64,000 nt of DNA from an uncultured Paracoccaceae bacterium. Lineage in GTDB: Bacteria > Pseudomonadota > Alphaproteobacteria > Rhodobacterales > Rhodobacteraceae. Positions 1-7,567 of this stretch are shown here, in pieces. The stretch's first letter is position 1. Every line of letters starts with the position of its first letter. The DNA lies in contig CANLQO010000001.1 in the NCBI GenBank assembly GCA_947493335.1, forward strand, positions 372,001 through 436,000. The letters are read 5' to 3'. The notes beneath the pieces are model-generated. The model was not told the DNA's origin and made no database searches. It saw nothing but the letters and a program-made list of their open reading frames with translations. The position numbers and the translations under genes are program-made.

Positions 1-50
1 CGGCGCATCTGGGCGTGCCATATCAAGGACAGGGACAAAGCTTTTTATGA
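1..50 (+). CDS. C-terminal tail of an upstream gene, probably phosphopentomutase (partial)
   Basis: The window opens inside a plus-strand reading frame that ends at TGA 48-50; its last residues are [15 protein letters not shown]. The stop overlaps the ATG of the adenosine deaminase gene (ATGA), which indicates translational coupling. A phosphopentomutase (deoB) directly before add and upp is a common roseobacter arrangement, and the tail is compatible with DeoB. Only 15 residues are visible, so the identity rests mostly on context. Confidence 0.5.
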   Translation, partial: AHLGVPYQGQGQSFL

Positions 51-1033
51 CGTATCGCGACTTGCCAAAGGTGGAACTGCATCTTCATTTGGAGGGGGCC
101 GCGCCGCCCGCCTTTATTCGGGGTTTGGCGCAAGAGAAAAACATTGATCTCTCGGGCATCTTTGATGCTGACGGCGGCTATGTCTTTCGCGACTTTGAAC
201 ATTTTCTGTCGGTTTACGAAGCCGCATGTGAACCGCTGAAATCGCCCGAGGACTTTTACCGCCTGACCAAGGCGGTGCTGCAGGAAACAGCAAGCCATGG
301 GGTGATCTATGCAGAGACATTCATTTCGCCCGATTTCTGCGGCGGTGGCGATGTGGCCGCTTGGCGCGACTATCTTGATGCGATGGCACAAGCGGCAACC
401 GATTGCGAAACGTCTGACGGCATCACCCTCAAGGGTATTGTGACCTGCATCCGCCACGAAGGCCCCGAACAGGCCAAAAAGGCGGCAAAGTGCGCAGTCG
501 AAACCATGGGCGATTTTCTGACCGGCTTTGGCATGGCTGGGGCCGAAATGATGCATCGCCCGGCCGATTTTGCCTATAGTTTTGACATGGCGCGCGAAGC
601 GGGGCTGGCGCTGACATGCCACGCGGGCGAATGGGGTGGCCCCGATATGGTGGCCGAGACCTTGGACGCGCTTAAGGTCGCGCGCCTTGGCCATGGCATC
701 AAGGCCCATCGCGACCTCGATCTGGTTAAGCGGCTGGCGGATGAGGGGATCGTGCTCGAAGTCTGTCCCGGCTCGAACGTCGTGCTTAAAGCGGTTGACG
801 GTTGGGTCAGTCACCCGATTGCCAAGCTCCGCGATGCGGGCGTTCCGGTCACAATTTCGACCGACGATCCGCCGTTCTTTCACACCACGATGACGGCAGA
901 ATATGAGGCGCTCAACAAGACTTTCGGTTGGGATGAAACCGATTTTCTGGAACTCAACAAAACCGCCATCAACGCCGCCTTTTGCGATGACGCAACCCGC
1001 GCAGGCATTCTCAAACGACTGGAGCAGGCATGA
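47..1033 (+). CDS. add: Adenosine deaminase
   Basis: This 328-aa cytoplasmic zinc enzyme of purine salvage deaminates adenosine or deoxyadenosine to inosine. The N-terminal metal motif HLHLEG lies at about residues 12-17. A later HAGE motif supplies a zinc/catalytic His and the proton-shuttling Glu region. The terminal STDDPP motif carries the metal-binding Asp. Length is normal for the family. The start overlaps the upstream stop (ATGA) and the end overlaps upp, so the three genes form a nucleoside-salvage operon. Some family members prefer adenine; that cannot be excluded from motifs alone. Confidence 0.93.
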   Translation: MTYRDLPKVELHLHLEGAAPPAFIRGLAQEKNIDLSGIFDADGGYVFRDFEHFLSVYEAACEPLKSPEDFYRLTKAVLQETASHGVIYAETFISPDFCGGGDVAAWRDYLDAMAQAATDCETSDGITLKGIVTCIRHEGPEQAKKAAKCAVETMGDFLTGFGMAGAEMMHRPADFAYSFDMAREAGLALTCHAGEWGGPDMVAETLDALKVARLGHGIKAHRDLDLVKRLADEGIVLEVCPGSNVVLKAVDGWVSHPIAKLRDAGVPVTISTDDPPFFHTTMTAEYEALNKTFGWDETDFLELNKTAINAAFCDDATRAGILKRLEQA

Positions 1034-1662
1034 AAGACCATCTGACCCATGTGACCCACCCGCTGGTGCAGCACAAGCTGACATTGATGCGGAAAACCGA
1101 CACCTCGACTGCGGTGTTCCGCCAGCTTCTGCGCGAGATCAGCCAGCTTTTGGCCTATGAGGTGACGCGCGAGTTGCCGATGACCACGCGCAAGATCGAT
1201 ACGCCGCTAGAGCCGATGGATGCGCCCGTCTTGGACGGAAAGAAGCTGGCGCTTGTGTCGATCCTGCGGGCTGGCAACGGGTTGCTTGACGGCATTCTTG
1301 AGCTGATCCCCTCGGCACGTGTCGGCTTTGTCGGGCTCTACCGCGACGAAGAAACGCTGCAGCCCGTGCAATACTACTTTAAGGTCCCCACGGAGCTTGA
1401 GGACCGTCTGGTCATCGCTGTCGATCCGATGCTTGCGACTGGAAACTCTTCTGTCGCAGCGATTGATCTATTGAAGAAAGCGGGTGCAAAGAACATCCGA
1501 TTCTTGTGTCTGCTGGCCGCGCCCGAAGGCATCGCGCGGATGAAAGAGGCACATCCGGATGTGCCGATTGTGACCGCCGCAGTGGATAGTCACTTGAATG
1601 ACAATGGATATATTGTCCCCGGACTAGGGGATGCGGGCGACCGGATGTTCGGTACTAAATAA
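1030..1662 (+). CDS. upp: Uracil phosphoribosyltransferase
   Basis: This 210-aa enzyme converts uracil and PRPP to UMP in pyrimidine salvage. The PRPP-binding segment [10 protein letters not shown] lies in the middle of the protein. The uracil-specific C-terminal signature [16 protein letters not shown] closes it. Length is the family standard. Its ATG overlaps the add stop by four bases, so the two are translationally coupled. A pair of alternative small hairpins follows the stop. Confidence 0.96.
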   Translation: MKDHLTHVTHPLVQHKLTLMRKTDTSTAVFRQLLREISQLLAYEVTRELPMTTRKIDTPLEPMDAPVLDGKKLALVSILRAGNGLLDGILELIPSARVGFVGLYRDEETLQPVQYYFKVPTELEDRLVIAVDPMLATGNSSVAAIDLLKKAGAKNIRFLCLLAAPEGIARMKEAHPDVPIVTAAVDSHLNDNGYIVPGLGDAGDRMFGTK

Positions 1663-1691
1663 GGGAAGAATCCCTTTACAAAATAGGGATT
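1661..1691 (+). promoter_or_regulatory. Mutually exclusive hairpins after upp
   Basis: AAGGGA (1661-1666) can pair with TCCCTT (1671-1676), while AATCCCT (1669-1675) can instead pair with AGGGATT (1685-1691). The TCCCT segment is shared, so only one hairpin can form at a time. There is no following T-run, so this is not a classical terminator. It could be a weak termination or processing signal between upp and the SPOR gene. The function is inferred only. Confidence 0.3.
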
Positions 1692-1728
1692 GTGGGTCAT
1701 CCTTACACAACATTTTGTGGGGGATGCG

Positions 1729-3093
1729 ATGTCGTCGATTAGACATTTGAATGCGGCCGTGCTGGCCTTGGCGGTTTGTGCAGGCATTGCCGCAGCGCAG
1801 ACGGATGGCCCGGCCGAGTTCCCTCCTGCCGATTTCAACGGCAACCAGTTCGTCGACAGCAATGGCTGCGCGTTTATCCGCGCGGGCATCGGCGGGGCAA
1901 CAAATTGGGTGCCGCGCGTCTCACGTCAGCGCCAGCCATTGTGCAACTTCCAGCCCAGCTTTGCGGCTGGAACCGCCGGTCCGGCACCGGGCCCCGTGGC
2001 CCCGCTGGATGCACCGATCATTGAAATTACGCCACCAGTCGCCACCGCGGCAGCCGCAGCACCTGCGCCGACGCCCACGCGAACACGCAGCGTCAGCGCA
2101 CCGATTCAAACCGTCGCGTCCATCCCGGCGCGCCGCCCCGCACCTGCCGTAGCACCGGCACCGGCAGCAACGCCGCAGATCATCACACCACCGCCCGCGC
2201 CGGAACCTCCGCGTGTGACGCTGGCCGAGGCCTGCGAAGGCCGCTTTGGGATTCAACCGGGCTTTGTCAGCGCACGCACCGGCGATCCGATTGATTGTGG
2301 CCCGGCACCTCAGACACAGGTTGCAAGTGCACCGGCCGCCGCGGCCGTCGCACCGGAGCCACTCCGCATGACGCTGGCAGAGGTTTGTGCCGAGGTCGCG
2401 ATCAGTGGCACGCGTTTTGTCCGCCCAGATGGCTCACCCATCATTTGTGATGCGCCGGCACCTGCGCCCGCTGTCGTGGCGACGGCCAGTGTACCTGCGG
2501 CGGCACCCGCGCCCGTCGCGGCACCTGTGGCATCGGGCAGCATCTGCCCCGGCATGCCGCATATTCAGGGTGATCCGAACCTGCCCATGCGTTGTGGTCC
2601 GCAAACCCAAAAGCCATACACCATCGTGTCAAACGGCGGCGGCACGGCAACGGTCAGCACATCTGGTTTTGCCGGAGCGGCGGCTCAGGTGCCTGCGTCC
2701 AACCCCGTTGCCGTTGCCCGTACGGCCCCAGCGCCAGCGAAAGGATATCAGCAAGTCTGGACGGATGGTCGCATCAACCCGCAACGCGGACAGGTTGTGC
2801 AGGCCGCACCGCGTGTTTCAACCCGGTCAACCGCGCCCGCCGCTGTGCGTGCGCCAGCGGCTGCCGCGACCACAATGACGCATCGCTACGTGCAGGTCGG
2901 CACTTTTGGCGATCCGGCAAATGCCGCGCGCATGATCCAGCGTTTGGGTGGGATGGGATATCCCGTCGCCTCAGCCAAGTCCGGCAACCTCAAGATCATC
3001 GCCGCGGGACCGTTTAACACGCCAAACGATCTGGCTCGCGCGCTGCAAGCGGTGCGTGGCATGGGCTTTACCGACGCCTACACCCGGAACTAA
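1729..3093 (+). CDS. Secreted Pro/Ala-rich SPOR-domain protein
   Basis: The start at ATG 1729 is preferred over 1690 because it opens a clean signal peptide (MSSIRHLNAAVLALAVCAGIAAAQ). The mature 430-residue region is rich in Pro and Ala. It contains three similar short modules with paired cysteines (about residues 160-190, 210-245 and 265-290), each reading roughly C-x(20-25)-C. The C-terminal 70 residues (from HRYVQVGTFG) form a SPOR domain, which binds denuded peptidoglycan glycan at division sites. A role in envelope or septal maintenance is likely. A strong terminator follows. Confidence 0.8.
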   Translation: MSSIRHLNAAVLALAVCAGIAAAQTDGPAEFPPADFNGNQFVDSNGCAFIRAGIGGATNWVPRVSRQRQPLCNFQPSFAAGTAGPAPGPVAPLDAPIIEITPPVATAAAAAPAPTPTRTRSVSAPIQTVASIPARRPAPAVAPAPAATPQIITPPPAPEPPRVTLAEACEGRFGIQPGFVSARTGDPIDCGPAPQTQVASAPAAAAVAPEPLRMTLAEVCAEVAISGTRFVRPDGSPIICDAPAPAPAVVATASVPAAAPAPVAAPVASGSICPGMPHIQGDPNLPMRCGPQTQKPYTIVSNGGGTATVSTSGFAGAAAQVPASNPVAVARTAPAPAKGYQQVWTDGRINPQRGQVVQAAPRVSTRSTAPAAVRAPAAAATTMTHRYVQVGTFGDPANAARMIQRLGGMGYPVASAKSGNLKIIAAGPFNTPNDLARALQAVRGMGFTDAYTRN

Positions 3094-3111
3094 GCATTCT
3101 CCCCAGAAAGG

Positions 3112-3138
3112 CCCTGCAGACGATCGCAGGGTCTTTTT
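3112..3138 (+). terminator. Rho-independent terminator after the SPOR gene
   Basis: CCCTGC (3112-3117) pairs with GCAGGG (3126-3131) across an 8-nt loop and is followed by TCTTTTT. It lies 18 bases after the SPOR stop and before the convergent minus-strand gene, where termination is expected. Confidence 0.75.
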
Positions 3139-3151
3139 GGGTGCGCTGCCC

Positions 3152-4168
3152 TTAGTCGCAAATGCCTTGCAGGCTGACCCAATCGCCGTCCGACATGATC
3201 TCGATCACGTCCTGATCTTTCATTGGATCGTTGACGATCAGGTCCATCACCGGCTGCCCCTGCGCTTGTCGGAATGCACCAAATGGCGAACTTGGGATTT
3301 GAGCGGCAGCAAACGCAGGCAAAAGATCGTTCTCTGGCAGCACCGGGGCCTGATCGCCGATCAGGTCAGAGGCATAGCTGTCAAGCACCTCATTGGGCAG
3401 ATCTCCCGTCGCCAATAGCCGCATTGTGTTGGTAAAACCCGCGCGTTCAAGGATCGGGAACAGGGGGTCTTGCAGGCTGCGCGACTGGTTTGCGCCCAGC
3501 ACAAAGCCCGCCGCAATCGCCGGATCGTCCAGTCGTTCAACAAGTGCCCGGTCCAACGCGATGATCCCGCCCGGAAGCGGCAGGGCGGTTTCTTGTCCCA
3601 GGGGCATCACCACGATCTGTCCGGGCATATCGCGCCCCAAGAGCCGGGTTTGAAACCGCGCCAGCGCATCCTTGCCAAGATCGCCCCGGCAAATCGGACC
3701 TGTCAGGTTTTGTAGATTGCTCAGCAGGACCGCGCCAATTTCCATTCGTTTGGACAATGGCACGACATTCAGTGCCTGCTGCCGCATCGCGTCGGGCAGC
3801 CAGAAAACACCAAGCGCTACTAATCCGCCCAGCAGCGCGACGGTGCCCAAGCCGCGCAACTTGCCTTTGCGGGGGCGTGCCCGTGCTACCGTCTTGCGCA
3901 CCTTTTCGATGGCATCAACCATCAGCGTGTCTTCGACCTCAAGCGTCTCATCGGTGTCCATATCGGGCGCAAAGACGGCCGGGCGTTTTCCCGGGTTCTG
4001 CCGAGTGACAGCGGCAAGCGACCAATGGGTCAAGGGCCGCCCGGCGCCGTCAGAGATCACAAGCGTTGCATTGCCAAACGACACGACGACATCGCGGCGC
4101 TGCGCCTTGGCATCTGCACGCCACAAGCCACCGCTTTCAAGGCGCTCGTATTCCTTGAGTGCTGTCAT
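3152..4168 (-). CDS. Inner-membrane protein with a degenerate M48-like peptidase region
   Basis: A 338-aa protein. About 100 cytoplasmic N-terminal residues include a region resembling the N-terminal part of M48-type membrane peptidases. One transmembrane segment (LGTVALLGGLVALGVFWL, around residue 110) follows. The C-terminal domain contains LPGGIIALDRALVERLDDP, the phrase that precedes the catalytic helix of M48 metalloproteases. However, the next helix reads AAGFVLGANQS where M48 enzymes have HExxH, so zinc catalysis is unlikely. It may be a pseudo-protease or scaffold. The assignment is from motif resemblance only. Confidence 0.55.
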   Translation of the reverse strand: MTALKEYERLESGGLWRADAKAQRRDVVVSFGNATLVISDGAGRPLTHWSLAAVTRQNPGKRPAVFAPDMDTDETLEVEDTLMVDAIEKVRKTVARARPRKGKLRGLGTVALLGGLVALGVFWLPDAMRQQALNVVPLSKRMEIGAVLLSNLQNLTGPICRGDLGKDALARFQTRLLGRDMPGQIVVMPLGQETALPLPGGIIALDRALVERLDDPAIAAGFVLGANQSRSLQDPLFPILERAGFTNTMRLLATGDLPNEVLDSYASDLIGDQAPVLPENDLLPAFAAAQIPSSPFGAFRQAQGQPVMDLIVNDPMKDQDVIEIMSDGDWVSLQGICD

Positions 4169-4234
4169 CTGCTCAAATGCCCTTTTTTGCCACCTTAGCG
4201 CGGGGCAGGGCGGGGCGACAACTGCAACAAATGG

Positions 4235-5860
4235 TCAAAGCGCCTTGGCAATGCCGCGCAATTCGAATTTCTGGATTTTCCCGGTCGAGGTTTTGGGAAG
4301 CTCTTGAAATATCACGCGTTTGGGGCATTTGAACCCGGCAAGTCGCGTGCGGGTAAATGCGATGACTTCTGCCTCATCCGCGGTCTGGCCGTCTTTCAAT
4401 TCAACAAAGGCGCACGGGACTTCGCCCCATTTGTCGTCAGGCTTCGCAACTACTGCGCAAAGCGACACCGCCGGGTGATGCATCAAAGCGCCTTCGACTT
4501 CCACGGAAGAGATGTTCTCGCCACCCGAGATGATGATGTCCTTGGCCCGGTCCGAGATCTGGATGTAGCCGTCGGGGTGTTGAATGGCGAGGTCTTCGGA
4601 ATGGAAGTATCCACCCTGAAAAGCCTTTTCGGTCGCCTCGGGGTTCTTGAGATAGCCTTTCATGACCGCATTGCCGCGCATCACAATCTCACCCTGCGTG
4701 GCGCCGTTCGTCACGACTTGGGTCATGCCATCGTCCACAACGGTGACATCTTCCATCATCGGAAAGGCCACACCCTGACGGGCCTTGATCGCGGCCTGAT
4801 CCTCGCTCGGCAACGTGTCCCAGTCTGCGTTCCAGACGCATTCGGTGACGTGGCCGTAGGTCTCGGTCAAGCCATAGACCTGTGTGACGTTGAACCCCAG
4901 CTTACCAATCGCGGCGAGCGTTGCGGGGGCAGGCGGCGCCCCTGCGGTGAATACTTCGACCGTGTGATCGAAGGCGCGGCGGTCCGCCTCTGTCGCGTTG
5001 ACAATAAGGTTCAACACGATGGGCGCTCCACCAAAATGGGTAACGCCATGATCGGCGATCGCGTCGTAGATGGCCTTTGCAGTGATGTCACGGCAGCAGA
5101 CGGCGGTGCCGCCAAGTGCGGGCAACATCCACGTGTGGTTCCAACCGTTGCAGTGGAACAGCGGTACAATCTGCAAAAGCGTCGGAAACAGGGTCATGCG
5201 CCAAGAGATCGGCGTGCCCATGGTCATCAGATAGGCGCCGCGATGGTGGTACACTACGCCTTTGGGACGCCCTGTGGTGCCAGAGGTGTAGTTCAACGCA
5301 AGGCTTTCCCACTCATCGATCGGCATAATCCATTCGAATGCGGGATCGCCCACTTTCAAAAAGTCCTCATAAGTCTGATGTTCGCCGGTCGCGGCAACAC
5401 CTGCCACCGCATCTGGCACTTCAATGATCGTTGGCGGTGGCCCTTCCATCCGGCTGATTGCGTCGTCCACGACCGGCATGAACTGGCTGTCGACGAGGGC
5501 GATTTTCGCTTCTCCGTGATCGAAGATATAGCCGACGGTATCGGCATCGAGCCGCGTGTTGATCGTGTTGAGGACAGCCCCACACGCAGGAATGGCAAAA
5601 GAGGCTTCTGATTGCGCCGGGATATTGGGCAAGAGAGTTGCGACAACATCGCCCGAGGCAACACCCGCTTTTGCAAGCGCGCTGGCCAATTGGCTGACCC
5701 GGGCGTGATAAGCCGCGTAGGTCAGCTTGGTATCGCCATAGATCAGCGCGATGCGCTCGGGATAGACGCGCTGGGCACGGGCCAGATGGCTAAGCGGGGT
5801 AAGCGCCACGTGGTTGGCGGCGCATTTGTCCAGCCCGGTTTCATCGCGCATCCAGCCCAT
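4235..5860 (-). CDS. DmdB-like acyl-CoA ligase (AMP-forming)
   Basis: The start at ATG 5860 is chosen for its GGGAGGA ribosome site and because the longer frame runs into the divergent transporter. That gives 541 aa. ANL-superfamily motifs are in order: YTSGTTGRPKG (about 191-201), VPLFHCNGWNH (232-242), YGLTET, the YFHSEDLA region and the final TSTGK with the adenylation Lys near 528. The HCNGW motif (His236, Trp240) matches the substrate-site His and Trp described for 3-methylmercaptopropionyl-CoA ligase DmdB, as I recall. It could handle 3-methylmercaptopropionate from DMSP or be a general short/medium-chain ligase. Substrate is inferred. Confidence 0.75.
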   Translation of the reverse strand: MGWMRDETGLDKCAANHVALTPLSHLARAQRVYPERIALIYGDTKLTYAAYHARVSQLASALAKAGVASGDVVATLLPNIPAQSEASFAIPACGAVLNTINTRLDADTVGYIFDHGEAKIALVDSQFMPVVDDAISRMEGPPPTIIEVPDAVAGVAATGEHQTYEDFLKVGDPAFEWIMPIDEWESLALNYTSGTTGRPKGVVYHHRGAYLMTMGTPISWRMTLFPTLLQIVPLFHCNGWNHTWMLPALGGTAVCCRDITAKAIYDAIADHGVTHFGGAPIVLNLIVNATEADRRAFDHTVEVFTAGAPPAPATLAAIGKLGFNVTQVYGLTETYGHVTECVWNADWDTLPSEDQAAIKARQGVAFPMMEDVTVVDDGMTQVVTNGATQGEIVMRGNAVMKGYLKNPEATEKAFQGGYFHSEDLAIQHPDGYIQISDRAKDIIISGGENISSVEVEGALMHHPAVSLCAVVAKPDDKWGEVPCAFVELKDGQTADEAEVIAFTRTRLAGFKCPKRVIFQELPKTSTGKIQKFELRGIAKAL

Positions 5861-5957
5861 CCATCGTCCTCCCAAACCGTGATGTCGTTTTCGGGCTTGA
5901 GTATTGCTGCGCTTGTGTGACTTTGCCAATGGCGAAAGCACCAAGGCAGGCAATTGA

Positions 5958-6863
5958 ATGACCATCCCCACAGTACAACCCGGTCGCGCCGCGCTGATGA
6001 TCCTTGCCGGAATGATGACCCTTGGGCTGACGGACAACTTTGTGCCCTTTGTGACACCCGATAGTTCCTTGTCGCAGTTCCATTTGATCCGGGGCGGTAT
6101 GGTGCTGGCCATTCTGACCTTGGCTGCACTGCTTGGTTTTGGCGAAATCTGGCCAAAGCGGCCTTTTGCGGTGCTGGGGCGAAACCTGTTCACTGCGGGC
6201 GCGATGGTGATCTATTTTGGTTGTCTTGCGCTCTTGCCGATTGGGGTCGTCGTGGCCGGGCTTTTTACTGCGCCGCTCTTTGTTGTGCTGATTTCGGTCC
6301 TGTTTCAGGGCAACTGCGTCGGACCCATGCGCTGGATTGCTGTGGTCGTTGGATTTGCCGGCGCCGTGATGGTGATCCGCCCTGATCCTGCAGCCTTGGA
6401 CCTAGTGGCATTCCTGCCTGTTTTCGCGGGCCTTCTTTACGCTATCGGGGCCATCGCAACCCGGGCGTGGTGCGAGGGCGAGGCGACGACGACCATGACC
6501 GCCTGGTTCTTTGGGCTGCTGACCCTGTTTGGCTTATTGGGCGTCTTGGTCCTGCCACCCGGTGGAAGCGGTGCAGAGGGCTTCCCCCTGCGGGGTTGGA
6601 TGCCGCTTACAGGAACAATGATCGGTTGGTATCTCGCGCAGGCAGTCGGTGCCGTCATCGGCATCGCATTGATCTTTCGCGGCTATCAACTGGGTGAGGC
6701 CAGTTTTGTCGCAGTCTTTGAATACTCACTTTTGATCTTTGCCAGCGTTTGGGCCTATGTGTTGTGGGGGCAAACCGTCTCTACGTTGGGACTTTTTGGC
6801 ATGGCCTTCATTGCGGTCGCGGGGATTGTAATTGCCCTGCGCAGCCAACGAGACGCCACATGA
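5958..6863 (+). CDS. EamA/DMT-family transporter
   Basis: A 301-aa integral membrane protein with about ten hydrophobic helices arranged as two EamA repeats. The first repeat holds the GMMTLGLTDNF and FTAGAMVIYFGCLAL helices; the second holds IGWYLAQAVGAVIGIALIF and the final GMAFIAVAGIVIAL helix. This is the drug/metabolite transporter superfamily, whose members export or import small metabolites. The substrate cannot be told. It is divergent from the DmdB-like gene and its stop overlaps the sulfotransferase start (ATGA). Confidence 0.85.
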   Translation: MTIPTVQPGRAALMILAGMMTLGLTDNFVPFVTPDSSLSQFHLIRGGMVLAILTLAALLGFGEIWPKRPFAVLGRNLFTAGAMVIYFGCLALLPIGVVVAGLFTAPLFVVLISVLFQGNCVGPMRWIAVVVGFAGAVMVIRPDPAALDLVAFLPVFAGLLYAIGAIATRAWCEGEATTTMTAWFFGLLTLFGLLGVLVLPPGGSGAEGFPLRGWMPLTGTMIGWYLAQAVGAVIGIALIFRGYQLGEASFVAVFEYSLLIFASVWAYVLWGQTVSTLGLFGMAFIAVAGIVIALRSQRDAT

Positions 6864-7516
6864 TCATCTCACCCGGGCGCAGCTACATTTTTGTACACAT
6901 TCCCAAGACCGGCGGAACGGCGATGGCACTGGCGCTGGAAGCGCGCGCCATGAAAGATGATATCCTGATCGGCGATACCCCCAAAGCGGTGCGGCGACGT
7001 GGTCGGCTCAAAGGGGTCAAAACAGCCGGAAGATTGTGGAAGCATAGTACATTGGCGGATGCCGAGGGGGTGATCACCCGAGACCAAATGGTGGGGTCGA
7101 TGATTGTCACCTTAGTGCGCAACCCCTGGGACCGGATCGTGAGCTACTACCATTGGTTACAGGATCAGCGCTTTGATCACCCAGCGGTCAAATTGGCGCA
7201 ATCATCTGATTTCACGCATTTTTTGAACCATGCGCATACGCAATCGAGTTTGGCGGCCAATCCATATGCGTCTTACGTTACCGATGGCGCAGGCACGATC
7301 CATAGCGCCCTGTTTGCCCGGTTGGAACATTGGCGCGATGACCTCGCGCCCTTTGCGGACCACCTTGGCTTCGCGCTGGAATTGCCGCTGGCGAACACGT
7401 CAAGGCGTCGCCGCGATTGGCGCGGATACTACACCGATGCTGACGCAAGTCTGGTGGCCCTGCTCTGCGCCGACGACATTGCCCGGAGTGGATATCAATT
7501 TGATCCCGACACGTGA
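6860..7516 (+). CDS. Sulfotransferase-family protein
   Basis: ATG 6860 overlaps the transporter stop, giving 218 aa. The N-terminal 5'-phosphosulfate loop reads HIPKTGGTA (about 14-22), the PAPS 3'-phosphate site reads LVRNPWDRIVSYYHW (about 85-99), and the rest is helical. This matches the sulfotransferase family 2 fold (PF03567-like), which moves sulfate from PAPS to carbohydrates or other acceptors. The acceptor is unknown. Coupling to an exporter hints at modification of an exported or surface molecule, but that is inference. Confidence 0.75.
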   Translation: MIISPGRSYIFVHIPKTGGTAMALALEARAMKDDILIGDTPKAVRRRGRLKGVKTAGRLWKHSTLADAEGVITRDQMVGSMIVTLVRNPWDRIVSYYHWLQDQRFDHPAVKLAQSSDFTHFLNHAHTQSSLAANPYASYVTDGAGTIHSALFARLEHWRDDLAPFADHLGFALELPLANTSRRRRDWRGYYTDADASLVALLCADDIARSGYQFDPDT

Positions 7517-7546
7517 AAAAGGGCGCGGCCGTCACCGACCGCGCCC
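7515..7546 (-). terminator. Terminator of the fad operon
   Basis: Read on the minus strand, an 8-bp GC stem (GGGCGCGG at 7521-7528 with CCGCGCCC at 7539-7546) is followed by TTTTTCACG. It lies just beyond the fadB stop and serves the minus-strand operon. The plus-strand sulfotransferase ends against it. Confidence 0.75.
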
Positions 7547-7567
7547 CATCATTCCCGTTGTGATCGC

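Noticed and set aside
5861-6193. Longer start of the DmdB-like ligase
   Set aside because: The extension overlaps the divergent transporter and lacks domain similarity; ATG 5860 has a strong ribosome site.
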